Positions 33,791-43,291 of a stretch of 64,000 bases of DNA are shown here, piece by piece (the stretch's first letter is position 1; each line of letters opens with the position of its first letter). The notes under the pieces are model-generated. The model was not told the DNA's origin and did no database searches. It was given only the letters and a program-made list of their open reading frames with translations. The DNA comes from Akkermansia muciniphila (GTDB lineage: Bacteria > Verrucomicrobiota > Verrucomicrobiia > Limisphaerales > BJHT01). A program made the position numbers and the translations under genes. The stretch spans positions 1 to 64,000 of the forward strand of contig CAMAUZ010000008.1 in assembly GCA_945861535.1 (NCBI GenBank), written 5' to 3'.

Positions 33791-33941
33791 CCGTTGGACC
33801 TAACATGGCAAGGGGCGCCCGAAGCATTCGGTTTGCCGCGCACGCGCTGGGACGGCGTGCTGGTGGTGGATGGTGGAGCATCTGCGGCGGTTCCAGCGCA
33901 TCGAACCCGAGGTGCGCCAGGGGCAATGCCAGCAGATCGGG

Positions 33942-34100
33942 CGGCTACTTCACCGCCGCCAGCTCCCGCGCCTTCGCCTTCGCGTCGGCCAGCGGGAGTT
34001 CGCCTTTGTCGATTTTGGCGAGGAAGGATTTCTGGGCGGTGTAGTCCTTGTTCACCACGCCGGCCTTGCTTTGCAGGATGCGCCCAGCTTCGCACCGTCG
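33942..34100 (-). pseudogene. Truncated second copy of the nifJ 3' end
   Basis: The encoded tail ILQSKAGVVNKDYTAQKSFL...KARELAAVK repeats the C-terminus of the pyruvate:ferredoxin oxidoreductase at 34786, minus five residues (MTAEL) near the end. DNA similarity starts abruptly at GCTACTTCACCGCCGCC and ends around 34095. The stop codon is included; nothing of the rest of nifJ is present. It lies 0.7 kb beyond the true nifJ end, with a toxin-antitoxin pair in between. Confidence 0.85.
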
Positions 34101-34104
34101 CCAT

Positions 34105-34492
34105 TCACCACAACCGCTGAACCCCGTAGGCATCCAATAACTCGTCACTGCTCACCACCGGCAGTTCTTCAACCAGACACTGCGCGACCAGCATCCGGCC
34201 GAAGGGATCGCGATGATGCAGCGGGAGCGTCGCGACCCGCGCTGCGTGTTCGATGGTAAGCCCAGAAACCTGAAAACCGTTTTGCGCCAGTTGCTCGGGG
34301 ATGAATTGGGCGAATGGTTTCGCCAGCGGAAGCTTGCCGAGGTTGGTCTTGATCGCGATTTCCCACAGGCTGGCGAGACTGACCAGCTTTTCGTTGGTGT
34401 CGTCCTCGATCAGCGAACGACCGCGCGCGCTCAATGCGTCGTCCCCGGCGACAAACCAGAGGAAGGCGTGGGTGTCGAGCCAGCAGCCTCAC
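34105..34492 (-). pseudogene. VapC-like PIN-domain toxin, frameshifted and missing an active-site Asp
   Basis: Starting from the GTG at 34492, the expected PIN N-terminus would be M-R-L-L-L-D-T-H-A-F-L-W. The DNA reads GTG AGG CTG CTG G CTC GAC ACC: one extra G shifts the frame. The second frame then gives LDTHAFLWFVAGDDALSARG... SLASLWEIAIKTNLGKL ... to the stop at 34105. In the usual HRDPFDRMLIAQ block the second Asp is Gly (HRDPFGRMLVAQ), also unfavourable for metal binding. Both changes suggest an inactive RNase toxin; a sequencing error could explain the extra base only. Confidence 0.75.
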
Positions 34493-34698
34493 TCCATGTA
34501 GGGTTTGAATTCTTCCAACGGCTCATCGAAATCCGGGCCGATGGTGATCAAGCCTTTCGCGCTGCCAAATTGGGGCTTGGGCTTGGCTGGTATTGCTTCG
34601 GGCGCTGCCGCCAGCGCCTCGACAAACTGCAGCAAGGCCACCTGCGTTGACTCGGGCAGAACCCGCGCTTTCTCGAACAATTTTTCCGCTGTGCTCAT
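34489..34698 (-). CDS. Antitoxin of the VapC-like toxin (DUF2281-like)
   Basis: A 69-residue protein with C-terminus PKPQFGSAKGLITIGPDFDEPLEEFKPYME, the usual toxin-wrapping tail of DUF2281-type antitoxins. The N-terminal 35 residues form helices (EKLFEKARVLPESTQVALLQFVEALA). Its stop overlaps the GTG of the broken toxin by 4 bases (GTGA). The antitoxin frame is intact while the toxin is damaged, the expected order of decay. Confidence 0.8.
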   Translation of the reverse strand: MSTAEKLFEKARVLPESTQVALLQFVEALAAAPEAIPAKPKPQFGSAKGLITIGPDFDEPLEEFKPYME

Positions 34699-34785
34699 GG
34701 AGCGAGAGTATCGCGGCTGACGGCGGTTTCAAGGCGCGGGGCCGCCCCGTGCTCCGGGTGCTTCGACTCGGAGATTGGTGCTCCG

Positions 34786-37700
34786 CTACTTCACCGCCGC
34801 CAGTTCCGCTGTCATCAGTTCTCGCGCCTTCGCCTTCGCATCCGCCAGCGGGAGTTCGCCTTTGTCGATCTTGGCGAGGAAGGATTTCTGGGCGGTGTAG
34901 TCTTTGTTCACCACGCCGGCTTTGCTTTGCAACATGCGCCAGGCTTTGCGGCGCTCGACGGCGAAGAGGACCATCTGCCGGGTGACGGCGTAGTATTTCA
35001 TTTTCCCACGGACCTCGGCCTTGATGTAGCTGCCGAAGTTCGGAACGAAGCTGCGGTGCTTGGGATCAAACACGCGGCGGTGGATGACGTCGTCCTGGGT
35101 GATGAAGAGGAGCAGGTCGTCGAAGTGGACAAGCTGCTGCGCCTCGGCCTCGGTGATGCTCTTGACGTGCTTGCGGAAGCGGCCCTCGGTGATGGCCCAG
35201 TGCGCGACGCCAAAGTTGTACTCCTCGCCGGTGGTCGAGTATTTGGTGCGCCACCAGTCGCGGTCGGTGCTCGGGTTGCCCTTGAGATCGAAGGCTTCCT
35301 GCTGGGTCTCGCCGCGGCGGGGGTTGAAGACGAACTCGGGCATGCCGCGCGCGTCGCGGACCATCTTGGCCTGGTCGGCGCTCATGTTGTCGCCCACGCC
35401 GTGCTCGGGCTGGCAGGTGGTGTAGCACTGGTAGAAGGCGGTGCCGCGGTATTCGAGGCCGTCGAGCATGGCCTTGTAGAGCTTGGCGGAATTGGCGACG
35501 GAAACCTGCGCGACGAAGGGCGAGCCGTGGCCGCTGGTGAAGGCCTCGGCGACGTTTTTCTTCTCGATCAGTTTGCCCTGCGACGCGACGCCGAACTGGT
35601 TCATGTCGTAGCCGCCGAGCATCGTGGAGGAGTCGGAGTTCTGGCCGCCGGTGTTGGAATAGACCTGCGTGTCGAGCATCAGAATTTTGATGTTCGGTCG
35701 GTTCTGCAACATGACCTTCGAGACGTTCTGGAAGCCGATGTCGCCCAGCGCGCCGTCGCCGCCGACGACCCAGACCTTCGGCAGTTCCTTGATTTCCTGT
35801 TCGGTCATCAACGCGTCGTCGAGGTGCGTGAGGGTGAAGTAATCGGCCTCGTTCACCACGTTCTCCGCGCGGTCCAGCAGCGCGTCGGAGAGGCGCTCGG
35901 GCACCACGGAACTGCGGGCGTGGGTGAGGATGACCGACTCGGCCATGAGCCAGGAAATGGTCGAGCCGTCCTGGAAGAGCGAGTTCATCCACGGATACGG
36001 ATGCGGGTTCGCCGGTGGCGTCGAGCCATAGACCGTGTTACAGCCAGTGCTCGCGCCCATCATCATCACGGACATGCCGTTGGCGCGGCGGCCGTCGATG
36101 GACTGGAGTTCCTTGTGATTGAAGGCGTTTTGCCGCAGCACGGCGACGAGTCCGCCGATGAGCTGCTCGTCGGTGATCGGGCCGTGCTTCGCTTCGTAAT
36201 CAGCGATGCGCTTGGCGGTGTCGGCGTCATTCTCGCCGCCGAGGCCGATGATGACGTGGGCAAACGTTTTGCGGAACAACTGATACTCGGCCTCGTTGCG
36301 GCCCTTGAGCGCGGCCAGTTTCGTCGCGCCTTCCTTGTCGAGGCGGTCGGCCTTGGCGCGGATGCGGTCGGCCTTGCGGTGATAGAGCGGGCGCATGTAG
36401 GCCTCGGTCACGCTGGCGGCGGCGCGGAGGATGGACTTCTCGCCGCAGCCGGCGCACGCGCCGTCGCCGGAGACGAGCGCCTCGTAATTGCGCCGCACCA
36501 TGAGGTGATTTCGCAGCGCGGCCTCGCGCGAGGCGGCGGCATCGGCGTCGTTGTAGAGGCCGAGGTATTTCTGCGCGGTGTCGGGCAGCAGACGGGAGAA
36601 AATCTGCGCCGTGGTCAGGTCGGCGTTCAGCTCCTCGGTCTCGCGCGTCATGCGCAGCGCATCGTGGTCGCCGCAAACCTGCACGCATTCGCCGCAGCCT
36701 TTGCAGAGGTCGCTGACGAAGATCGAGAAGAGGCCGCCCGCGCCGGGCGTTTTGGTTTCGAGCGAACGGAAGATCGCCGGGACGTTCGAGTAGGCCAGCG
36801 GCAGCTTGGCGATGATGCCGATGAACTGGGCTTTCGCGGCGTCGGCCAGGTCGGCGAGCGCGTTGACCTCAGTGGCGATGATGTCCTTGAAGGGCACGTT
36901 GGTCCGGGCTTTCGCGGACTCGGTCATCTTCACGCGGGCGCGCTGTTCGAGCGCGGGGAGTTCGTTCAGCAGCTTCTTCCGCTCGGCGGTGTCAGTGAGG
37001 TAATTGATCGCGGCGGTCTTGAGCACGGTCCCCACGTCTTGCGCGGTGTTGGGCAGCGCGGTGTCGGGGCAGGCGGTGATGCACTCCATGCACTGGGTGC
37101 AGTTTTCCGCAATGTACACAGGCGTCTCGCGCCGCGCGACGTACTTGGATTGCGTGGCGCCCGTGCCCGCGCCCATCACGCCGACCGAGGCGAACGCGCC
37201 GGCCGGTTGGTGGTAGCCGAGGCCCGCGCGGAATTCGCTGTCGAACTTGCCGAGCGTCTGAAACGGCGCGCGGAATTGCGCGGCTGGCGCGACCGGCGCG
37301 GGCACGCCGCCGCACGCGGAACCGCAGCCCGCGGTGGGCAGCAGGTGATGCTCGCCGAGCGGCGCGATGGGCGGGTTGCGCATCGAGGAGCGGTCGGCTT
37401 CGGCCAGTTCGCCGCACTTGATTTCCACCACGCGCGAAAAGCCCTCGGTCATCACCGTCATGTTCGATGCGACCACGGCGTCGCCGAAGCGGCTGAATTT
37501 TTTCTTATACTGCTTCTCCACGCTCTCGAGGAACTTTTCCTCGCTGATGCGGAATTCCTTGAGGAACGGACTGACGCGGAAGAATGCGCCGAGGAAGGAG
37601 TTGCCCTGCATGCGCAGTTGCAGCTCGGTCTGGTTCGTCGCCTTGCGCGCGATTTCGAAGCCGGGGAGAATGAACACACGGATGCCATTCTCCTTCACGA

Positions 37701-39555
37701 ACTGGCGATACTTGGCCGGGATGCGCGTCCACGCCGTCTCCGGCGAGTCGCTCGATTCCCAGACGAACGCGCCGCCTTTCTTGAGGCCGTCGAGCGGGTT
37801 CGTGTGCGTGAAGGCCTTCGGGTCGCAGCACAGGACCACGTCTACGTGGTTAAGCTCGCAGTTCACCTTGATGCGCTGCGGCGCGACGGTGAGGTAGTAA
37901 TTGGTGGGCGCGCCTTTTTTCTCCGAGCCGTATTTCGGATTCGCCATGATGAACAACTTCTCCACGAGAAAACCATCGTCGTCCCGCACGGCGTCGCGCT
38001 CGGAAATGTATTGGCCAAACTCGCCAACGAGTTCGCCGAGGTTCTTGCCCGTGGTGATCATGCCCCAGCCGCCGATCGAGTGGAACCGCACCGCGATGGC
38101 CTTGTCGGGCAGCAACGACGGCGTGTCCTTGCTGATGACCGCGTAGGGATGGTTCACGCCGAGCACGAAGAATGTCTCGCCGTCCGCCGCGCTCCGGCCG
38201 TCCGCGCGCTTGCCCTGGCCGGTGGCGAACTCGTACGCGCCGAGCGTGTGTTCCGGCCGGAAGTCGCGCGAGCCGATGCCATACGCGCCGCGGAACAAAC
38301 GCGGCGTCTCCTCCTGCGTGAGCGACGGCACCGCACCGCCAAATTTCAGCGCCTCATTCGCTTTGCCCAGGGCCACGCGAATGTCGCGCGCCAGCGGATT
38401 GTCGCCCGCGAGACCTTCATCCGTGCGCTCGAGGATGATGACATTCTTTTTGCCGCGCAGCGCATTGATGACCGCGGCCTCGGGGAAGGGGCGGATGACG
38501 TTGATGTGAATCGAGCCGACCTTCGCATTGCGCTGCTCGCGCAGGTAATCGCACGCGGCCTCGATGTTCTCGGCCCCGCAGCCCAGCGAGATGAACACCG
38601 TGTCCGCGTCCTCGGTGCGATATTCCGAAAGCAGCCCGTAGTAGCGGCCCGTGAGCCGGCCGAACTCGGCGAACGCGGCCTCGAGCATTCCGAGAATCGG
38701 TTCGTTGAAATTGTTCCGGCGCGCGACCACGCCGTTCATGTGATGCTCCTGGTTCTGCACCGGGCCGAGCAGCAGCGGATTTTTCAAATCCATCATCGCC
38801 GGCACGCGGCGGCGCTTCGGGCCGAACAGTTCGCGCTGCGCCGGGGTGGGGCAATCAATCTGGTCATCCGGCGCGCCGAGAAACTCGCGGAGCAGCTCGG
38901 CCTCGGGCGCGAGATACATGCGCTCCGAGTGCGTCGTCAACATGCCGTCCTGAATGTTCATGCCGGGATTGAGCGCCAGCTCGTTGACCTTGCGCAGGAT
39001 GATGCCTTGGTCGGACGCCTGCTGCGCATCCTTGGCCATCAGCATCGTCCAGCCCGTGTCGAGCGCGGCGTAGAAATCGTCGTGGCCGCAATGAACGTTC
39101 AGCGCGTGCTTCGTCAGCGCCCGCGCGCCGACCTGGATGACCATCGTCGAGAGCTTCCCCGGCGCGTGATAATACTGCTCCATCGCGTACACGATGCCCT
39201 GGCCCGAGGTAAAATTAACCGTGCGCCGGCCCGTGACCGCGAAGGCCGTCGCGCCGCCCTGCGCCGCATGTTCGCCCTCGGTCTCGACCGCGACCTTCTG
39301 CTGACCCCACACGTTCAGTTCGCCCGTCGCGTACGAGTTCTGATAAATCTCCCCGCCCTCGGTGCTCGGCGTGATGGGGTAAAAAACGCCGCCCTCGGTG
39401 ATGCGCGTCTCGACGTGCTGCGTGACGAGCTGGTTGCCGTTGCAGGTGACGCGGATGCCGGGGTACTTCGGCTTGTGATGGGACCGGGCCGGTGCGGGGG
39501 TGGTGGTGGCGGTTGAATCCAAGGGGGTGGGGTCAATTTTCGCGTCAGCAATCAT
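34786..39555 (-). CDS. nifJ: Pyruvate:ferredoxin (flavodoxin) oxidoreductase, long single-chain form
   Basis: A 1589-residue single-chain 2-oxoacid oxidoreductase: pyruvate + CoA + oxidised ferredoxin to acetyl-CoA + CO2 + reduced ferredoxin. Domains in order: the N-terminal pyrimidine-binding part (GVFYPITPSTEGGEIYQ), the domain II region, the gamma-type domain (VRFHSIGGWGMITTGKNLGELVGEF), two 4Fe-4S clusters (CTQCMECITACP and CKGCGECVQVCG), then the TPP domain with CAGCGEKS and the GDGALGDIGFQNVSKV...NTGGQNSDSST signature. Usual NifJ proteins are about 1170-1200 residues, so about 400 extra residues are present, largely in the middle. ATG 39555 is chosen; an in-frame codon at 39630 adds 25 unlikely residues. 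Suggests anaerobic or fermentative capability. Confidence 0.92.
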   Translation of the reverse strand: MIADAKIDPTPLDSTATTTPAPARSHHKPKYPGIRVTCNGNQLVTQHVETRITEGGVFYPITPSTEGGEIYQNSYATGELNVWGQQKVAVETEGEHAAQGGATAFAVTGRRTVNFTSGQGIVYAMEQYYHAPGKLSTMVIQVGARALTKHALNVHCGHDDFYAALDTGWTMLMAKDAQQASDQGIILRKVNELALNPGMNIQDGMLTTHSERMYLAPEAELLREFLGAPDDQIDCPTPAQRELFGPKRRRVPAMMDLKNPLLLGPVQNQEHHMNGVVARRNNFNEPILGMLEAAFAEFGRLTGRYYGLLSEYRTEDADTVFISLGCGAENIEAACDYLREQRNAKVGSIHINVIRPFPEAAVINALRGKKNVIILERTDEGLAGDNPLARDIRVALGKANEALKFGGAVPSLTQEETPRLFRGAYGIGSRDFRPEHTLGAYEFATGQGKRADGRSAADGETFFVLGVNHPYAVISKDTPSLLPDKAIAVRFHSIGGWGMITTGKNLGELVGEFGQYISERDAVRDDDGFLVEKLFIMANPKYGSEKKGAPTNYYLTVAPQRIKVNCELNHVDVVLCCDPKAFTHTNPLDGLKKGGAFVWESSDSPETAWTRIPAKYRQFVKENGIRVFILPGFEIARKATNQTELQLRMQGNSFLGAFFRVSPFLKEFRISEEKFLESVEKQYKKKFSRFGDAVVASNMTVMTEGFSRVVEIKCGELAEADRSSMRNPPIAPLGEHHLLPTAGCGSACGGVPAPVAPAAQFRAPFQTLGKFDSEFRAGLGYHQPAGAFASVGVMGAGTGATQSKYVARRETPVYIAENCTQCMECITACPDTALPNTAQDVGTVLKTAAINYLTDTAERKKLLNELPALEQRARVKMTESAKARTNVPFKDIIATEVNALADLADAAKAQFIGIIAKLPLAYSNVPAIFRSLETKTPGAGGLFSIFVSDLCKGCGECVQVCGDHDALRMTRETEELNADLTTAQIFSRLLPDTAQKYLGLYNDADAAASREAALRNHLMVRRNYEALVSGDGACAGCGEKSILRAAASVTEAYMRPLYHRKADRIRAKADRLDKEGATKLAALKGRNEAEYQLFRKTFAHVIIGLGGENDADTAKRIADYEAKHGPITDEQLIGGLVAVLRQNAFNHKELQSIDGRRANGMSVMMMGASTGCNTVYGSTPPANPHPYPWMNSLFQDGSTISWLMAESVILTHARSSVVPERLSDALLDRAENVVNEADYFTLTHLDDALMTEQEIKELPKVWVVGGDGALGDIGFQNVSKVMLQNRPNIKILMLDTQVYSNTGGQNSDSSTMLGGYDMNQFGVASQGKLIEKKNVAEAFTSGHGSPFVAQVSVANSAKLYKAMLDGLEYRGTAFYQCYTTCQPEHGVGDNMSADQAKMVRDARGMPEFVFNPRRGETQQEAFDLKGNPSTDRDWWRTKYSTTGEEYNFGVAHWAITEGRFRKHVKSITEAEAQQLVHFDDLLLFITQDDVIHRRVFDPKHRSFVPNFGSYIKAEVRGKMKYYAVTRQMVLFAVERRKAWRMLQSKAGVVNKDYTAQKSFLAKIDKGELPLADAKAKARELMTAELAAVK

Positions 39556-39747
39556 ACAAGGCTCGTTTTGGTTTCGATCCCGGGATCCCTGCCGAATCGG
39601 CGATAAAGTTTTATTTCGCCAGCGGGCCAAGTCTCGGGGTCTGCGAAAACCGTAAGGGCCGCCTTTTCAATACTCAAAGGAAATCAGCATCGCTGGCAGG
39701 TGTGATCCAATGCGGGTGCGGGCCGCGGCCCGCCCGGCCCCCAACGC

Positions 39748-39835
39748 CCAGGTGGGGCGCGCCTGTCCTCAGCGCGCCGTGGAACGTGCGGACGCGCAAC
39801 CGGCGCGCTGCGGACAGCCGCGCCCCACCTCCTGC
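39748..39835. repeat. Nested inverted repeat between nifJ and cheA
   Basis: AGGTGGGGCGCGCCTGTCC...GGCGCGCTGCGGACAGCCGCGCCCCACCT makes a long hairpin. It sits between two divergent genes; the surrounding 39556-39991 must also hold their promoters, which I cannot place with confidence. Confidence 0.6.
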
Positions 39836-39991
39836 GGTTCCTTCGGTCCCGCGGCGGCCTCGCGGCCGGATAAAATCACTCGCCTGTCCGGCGGCCGGGC
39901 GGCTAGGCTGCGGTCTCTCTGGTGGTGGCAAAGACTCCGGGACACTACGCGGGGTTATGACGACTGCCGAGCGAACCGATGACCGACGCCG

Positions 39992-42811
39992 ATGGAAGCC
40001 CTGGATGAAATCGTGAAAGAATTTCTGGTCGAGAGTTACGAGAACCTCGACCGGCTGGACCAGGACTTTGTACGACTGGAAAAATCCCCCGCCGACCGTG
40101 AGACCTTGGGGAACCTCTTCCGCGTCCTCCACACGCTCAAGAGCAGCGCCGGGATGTTCGGCTTCCAGCGCCTCGAAAAACTCGGACACGCGGGCGAGCA
40201 TTTGCTCGGGCGGTTGCGCGACGGCCGGCTGGCCCTGAACTCCGCCATGGTGACCGCCCTGCTGGCCGACGCGGACACCATCCGGGGCATCCTGCGCCAG
40301 CTCGAGACCTCGCCGACCGAGACCGCCGGCGACGACCGCACCTTGATCGAAACCCTGCACCTGCTGGCGGATGGCAAGCCGGCACCGGCACTGCCCGCCC
40401 GGTCCGTCCCGCCCGCCTCGCCCAACCCACCGCCCCTGCCATCGCCCGTCCCCAAGTCCCTGCCCGCCGCGCCGGCTTCGTCCACCGCCGCCGGCGCACC
40501 CGCAGCCCGGGGCGACGCTCCGGAAGTGGACGAGCTGACGCGGGAGTTCGTGCTCGAAACCCAGGAAAATCTCGCGCAACTGGTGCGCCATCTCGGCAAG
40601 CTCGAAGACGCGCCGGGCGACCACGCGTTGATCTCCGCCGTCTTCCGCACCCTCCACACGCTGCGGGGCAACAGCAGCTTTTTCGGCTTCACCAAACTGG
40701 AGCGGATCGCCCGGGCGGCCGAGGATTTGCTCGAGCGCCTGCGTTCCGGCGCGCTGACGCTCACGCTCGAGATGACCGAAGTGCTCCACGACATGGTCGA
40801 GGTCGTCCGCGAGCTGCTTGCCGCCATCCAGTCCACCGGCCGGGAGACCCCGCACGAGTACCGCGACCTGATCGCGTGCCTCGCGCAGCTCACGGGCGTG
40901 ACAGCGGGGTCGCCGAGCCGCGCGCCGAACAAGGCCGCCTGGCCGGGACCGGCGGCGGTGCCAAATCTCCAGTCGCAACTGCAAGAGTTCCCTTCGCCCA
41001 CGGCCGCCGGGCTGTCGGCCACGGCCACCGCGGCGGCGCCACCGGCGGACTTCCAATCGCAACTGGGCGATTTCCAGCCGCCCGCCGCCGCCGCGCCGGC
41101 GAACAGCGAACCGCGCGCCCCGGACCTCGCCGAGTCCACCGTGCGCGTGGACGTGGGCCTGCTCGATTCGCTGATGACGCTCGTGGGCGAACTGGTGCTG
41201 GCGCGCAACCGCCTGCTGCCCTTCGCCGCCGACCATGCCGAGACGGCGTACGTCGCGGCCACCCAGCGGCTGGACACGATCACGACGGAGTTGCAGGAGC
41301 GGGTGATGAAGACCCGCATGCAGCCGATCAGCGCCATCTGGAGCAAATTCCCGCGCCTGGTCCGCGACCTCGCGCACGCGTGCGGCAAGCAGGTCAATCT
41401 CGTGCTCGAAGGCCAGGGCACCGAGCTGGACCGCACCCTGCTCGAGGCGGTCAAGGACCCGCTCACGCACCTCATCCGCAACTCCGTGGATCACGGCATC
41501 GAACCCCCTGCGGCGCGCGTGGCGGCGGGCAAACCGCCGGCCGGACGCCTCCTGCTCCGCGCCTGCCACGAGGGCGGGCTGGTCATCATCGAGATCACCG
41601 ACGACGGCCGCGGCATCGACCTGGCGCGCGTCCGGGCGAAGGCCGTCGAGCGCGGGCTGATGTCCGCCGCGCAGGCCGCGGGGCTGAACGATCGCGAGGC
41701 GATGGACCTGATTTTTCTCCCCGGCTTTTCCACGGCCGAAAAGACCACGCACGTCTCCGGCCGCGGGGTCGGGATGGACGTGGTGAAGACGAACCTCGAG
41801 AACATCGGCGGCACGCTCGACCTCCGCAGCCGCGACGGCGCGGGCACGACGTTGCGGCTCAAGGTGCCGCTCACCTTGGCGATCATTCCCGCGCTGCTGG
41901 CCAGTTGCGGCGGCGAGCGGTTCGCCATTCCGCAGACGAGCCTGCTGGAGTTGCTCCGGCTGGAGCCGGGGCCGGACGGCAACGGCATCGAACTGATTTA
42001 CGGCGCGCCGGTGTGCCGGTTGCGGGGCCAGTTGCTGCCGCTGGTGTTGCTCAGCCGCGAGTTGCGGCTGGCGGCGGAGCCGGGGGAGCCGGGCCTGCCG
42101 TCCGGGCCGGCGAGCATCGTCGTCGTGCAGGCCGAAGGCCACCGCTTCGGCCTGGTGGTGGATCAGATTCACGACCCGGAGGAGATCGTGGTGAAGCCGC
42201 TGGGCCGGCTGCTCCAAGGCGTCCCGTGTTTCGCCGGCGCGACGATTCTCGGCGATGGCCGCGTGGCGTTGATCTTGGACGTGGTGGGCCTGGCGCTGCA
42301 CTCGGGGGTGGTCGAGAGAATCCGCGAACGTCCGCCCGCCGAGGAAACCGCCCCGGCGGGCACCACGACCGAGCCGGAGCAAACGCTGCTCGTTTTCGAG
42401 CTGGGTGGCGCCGAGCGGATGGCGGTGCCGCTGGACGTGGTGGCGCGCCTGGAGCAATTCCCGCGCGCCAGCATCGAGCGCACCGGGGGCCAGGAGGTCG
42501 TACAATACCAGTCCCGCATTCTCCCGCTGGTCCGCGTCGCGGCTTTTGTCGCGGGCTGCCCGGCACCGGAGGAAAACCCCGACGGCTCGGTGGATGTCGT
42601 GGTGTACGCGGCCCACGGTCGCAGCATCGGCCTGCTGGTCGGGCGGATCCGTGACATCGTGCGCGTGCCGCTGAAGTTGCAACCCTCGCCCGGCCGGCGC
42701 GGCCTGCTCGGGTCGGCCATTGTGCAGCACCACGTCACGGGGTTGCTCGACCTGCCGGGCATCCTCCAGGAGGCGCAGCCCTCGCTGGCCGGGGCGGGGG
42801 AAATTTCTTGA
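39992..42811 (+). CDS. cheA: CheA-type histidine kinase with two HPt and two CheW-like domains
   Basis: 939 residues. HPt domain 1 has its phospho-accepting His47 in FRVLHTLKSSAGMFGF, HPt domain 2 has His222 in FRTLHTLRGNSSFFGF. They are joined by a Pro/Ala linker. The dimerisation/ATPase core shows the N box HLIRNSVDHGIE, the G1 box DDGRGID and the G2 box GFSTAEKTTHVSGRGVGMDVV. Two CheW-like domains close the protein (from about residues 635 and 790). There is no recognisable CheY-docking P2 domain. Multi-HPt CheA proteins are typical of chemosensory systems with alternative outputs (for example ChpA-like). First gene of cheA-cheW-mcp-cheB-cheR. Confidence 0.92.
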   Translation: MEALDEIVKEFLVESYENLDRLDQDFVRLEKSPADRETLGNLFRVLHTLKSSAGMFGFQRLEKLGHAGEHLLGRLRDGRLALNSAMVTALLADADTIRGILRQLETSPTETAGDDRTLIETLHLLADGKPAPALPARSVPPASPNPPPLPSPVPKSLPAAPASSTAAGAPAARGDAPEVDELTREFVLETQENLAQLVRHLGKLEDAPGDHALISAVFRTLHTLRGNSSFFGFTKLERIARAAEDLLERLRSGALTLTLEMTEVLHDMVEVVRELLAAIQSTGRETPHEYRDLIACLAQLTGVTAGSPSRAPNKAAWPGPAAVPNLQSQLQEFPSPTAAGLSATATAAAPPADFQSQLGDFQPPAAAAPANSEPRAPDLAESTVRVDVGLLDSLMTLVGELVLARNRLLPFAADHAETAYVAATQRLDTITTELQERVMKTRMQPISAIWSKFPRLVRDLAHACGKQVNLVLEGQGTELDRTLLEAVKDPLTHLIRNSVDHGIEPPAARVAAGKPPAGRLLLRACHEGGLVIIEITDDGRGIDLARVRAKAVERGLMSAAQAAGLNDREAMDLIFLPGFSTAEKTTHVSGRGVGMDVVKTNLENIGGTLDLRSRDGAGTTLRLKVPLTLAIIPALLASCGGERFAIPQTSLLELLRLEPGPDGNGIELIYGAPVCRLRGQLLPLVLLSRELRLAAEPGEPGLPSGPASIVVVQAEGHRFGLVVDQIHDPEEIVVKPLGRLLQGVPCFAGATILGDGRVALILDVVGLALHSGVVERIRERPPAEETAPAGTTTEPEQTLLVFELGGAERMAVPLDVVARLEQFPRASIERTGGQEVVQYQSRILPLVRVAAFVAGCPAPEENPDGSVDVVVYAAHGRSIGLLVGRIRDIVRVPLKLQPSPGRRGLLGSAIVQHHVTGLLDLPGILQEAQPSLAGAGEIS

Positions 42812-42817
42812 GCCGTG

Positions 42818-43291
42818 ATGGACCGCACCCATCCCTACACCACGTTCCGCCTGGCCGGGCTGCTCTTTGGCCTCCGCGCGTCCGCCGTGCTGGAGCTGAC
42901 CCGCCACCGGGAGCTGACCCGCGTGCCGCTCGCGCCCCCGACGGTGGCCGGGTTGATGAACTTGCGCGGTCGGCTCGTGACGGTTCTGGATCTGCGGCGG
43001 CGGCTGGACTTGCCCCCCGGCCCGGCGGACGCCCGGCCGATGCACGTCGTCCTGAACACCCCGGATGGACCGCTGAGTTTGCTGGTGGATGAAGTCGGCG
43101 AAGTCACCGAACTGAGCGAGGCCGACTTCGAGCCGCCGCCCGAATCAGTGCGCGGCGTGGCGCGCGAGCTGATCCTGGGCGTGTGCCAGCTTCCCGGCAG
43201 CCTGCTGCTCATCCTGAATCCCGCCACGGTCGCGAACCTGCCCCCGCCCCCCGCCGCCCCCCGTCCCCACCCAACCCCCGCCCGCCTATGA
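42818..43291 (+). CDS. cheW: CheW coupling protein
   Basis: 157 residues with the CheW fold motifs: [54 protein letters not shown], then the [20 protein letters not shown] block. It bridges the MCP and CheA. The start ATG 42818 follows a GTG at 42815 that could also be used. The stop overlaps the MCP start (ATGA at 43288-43291). Confidence 0.9.
   Translation: MDRTHPYTTFRLAGLLFGLRASAVLELTRHRELTRVPLAPPTVAGLMNLRGRLVTVLDLRRRLDLPPGPADARPMHVVLNTPDGPLSLLVDEVGEVTELSEADFEPPPESVRGVARELILGVCQLPGSLLLILNPATVANLPPPPAAPRPHPTPARL

Noticed and set aside
33805-34259. Small plus-strand frames in the gap after the O-antigen ligase gene
   Set aside because: They read opposite the nifJ tail copy and the PIN gene. 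One stretch (about 33790-33890) looks faintly protein-like, but nothing could be supported.
34927-39516. 1529-codon open frame on the plus strand
   Set aside because: Antisense to nifJ, whose identity is certain from its motifs.
39674-43045. 1123-codon open frame on the minus strand opposite cheA
   Set aside because: Shadow frame; cheA on the plus strand has all kinase motifs.
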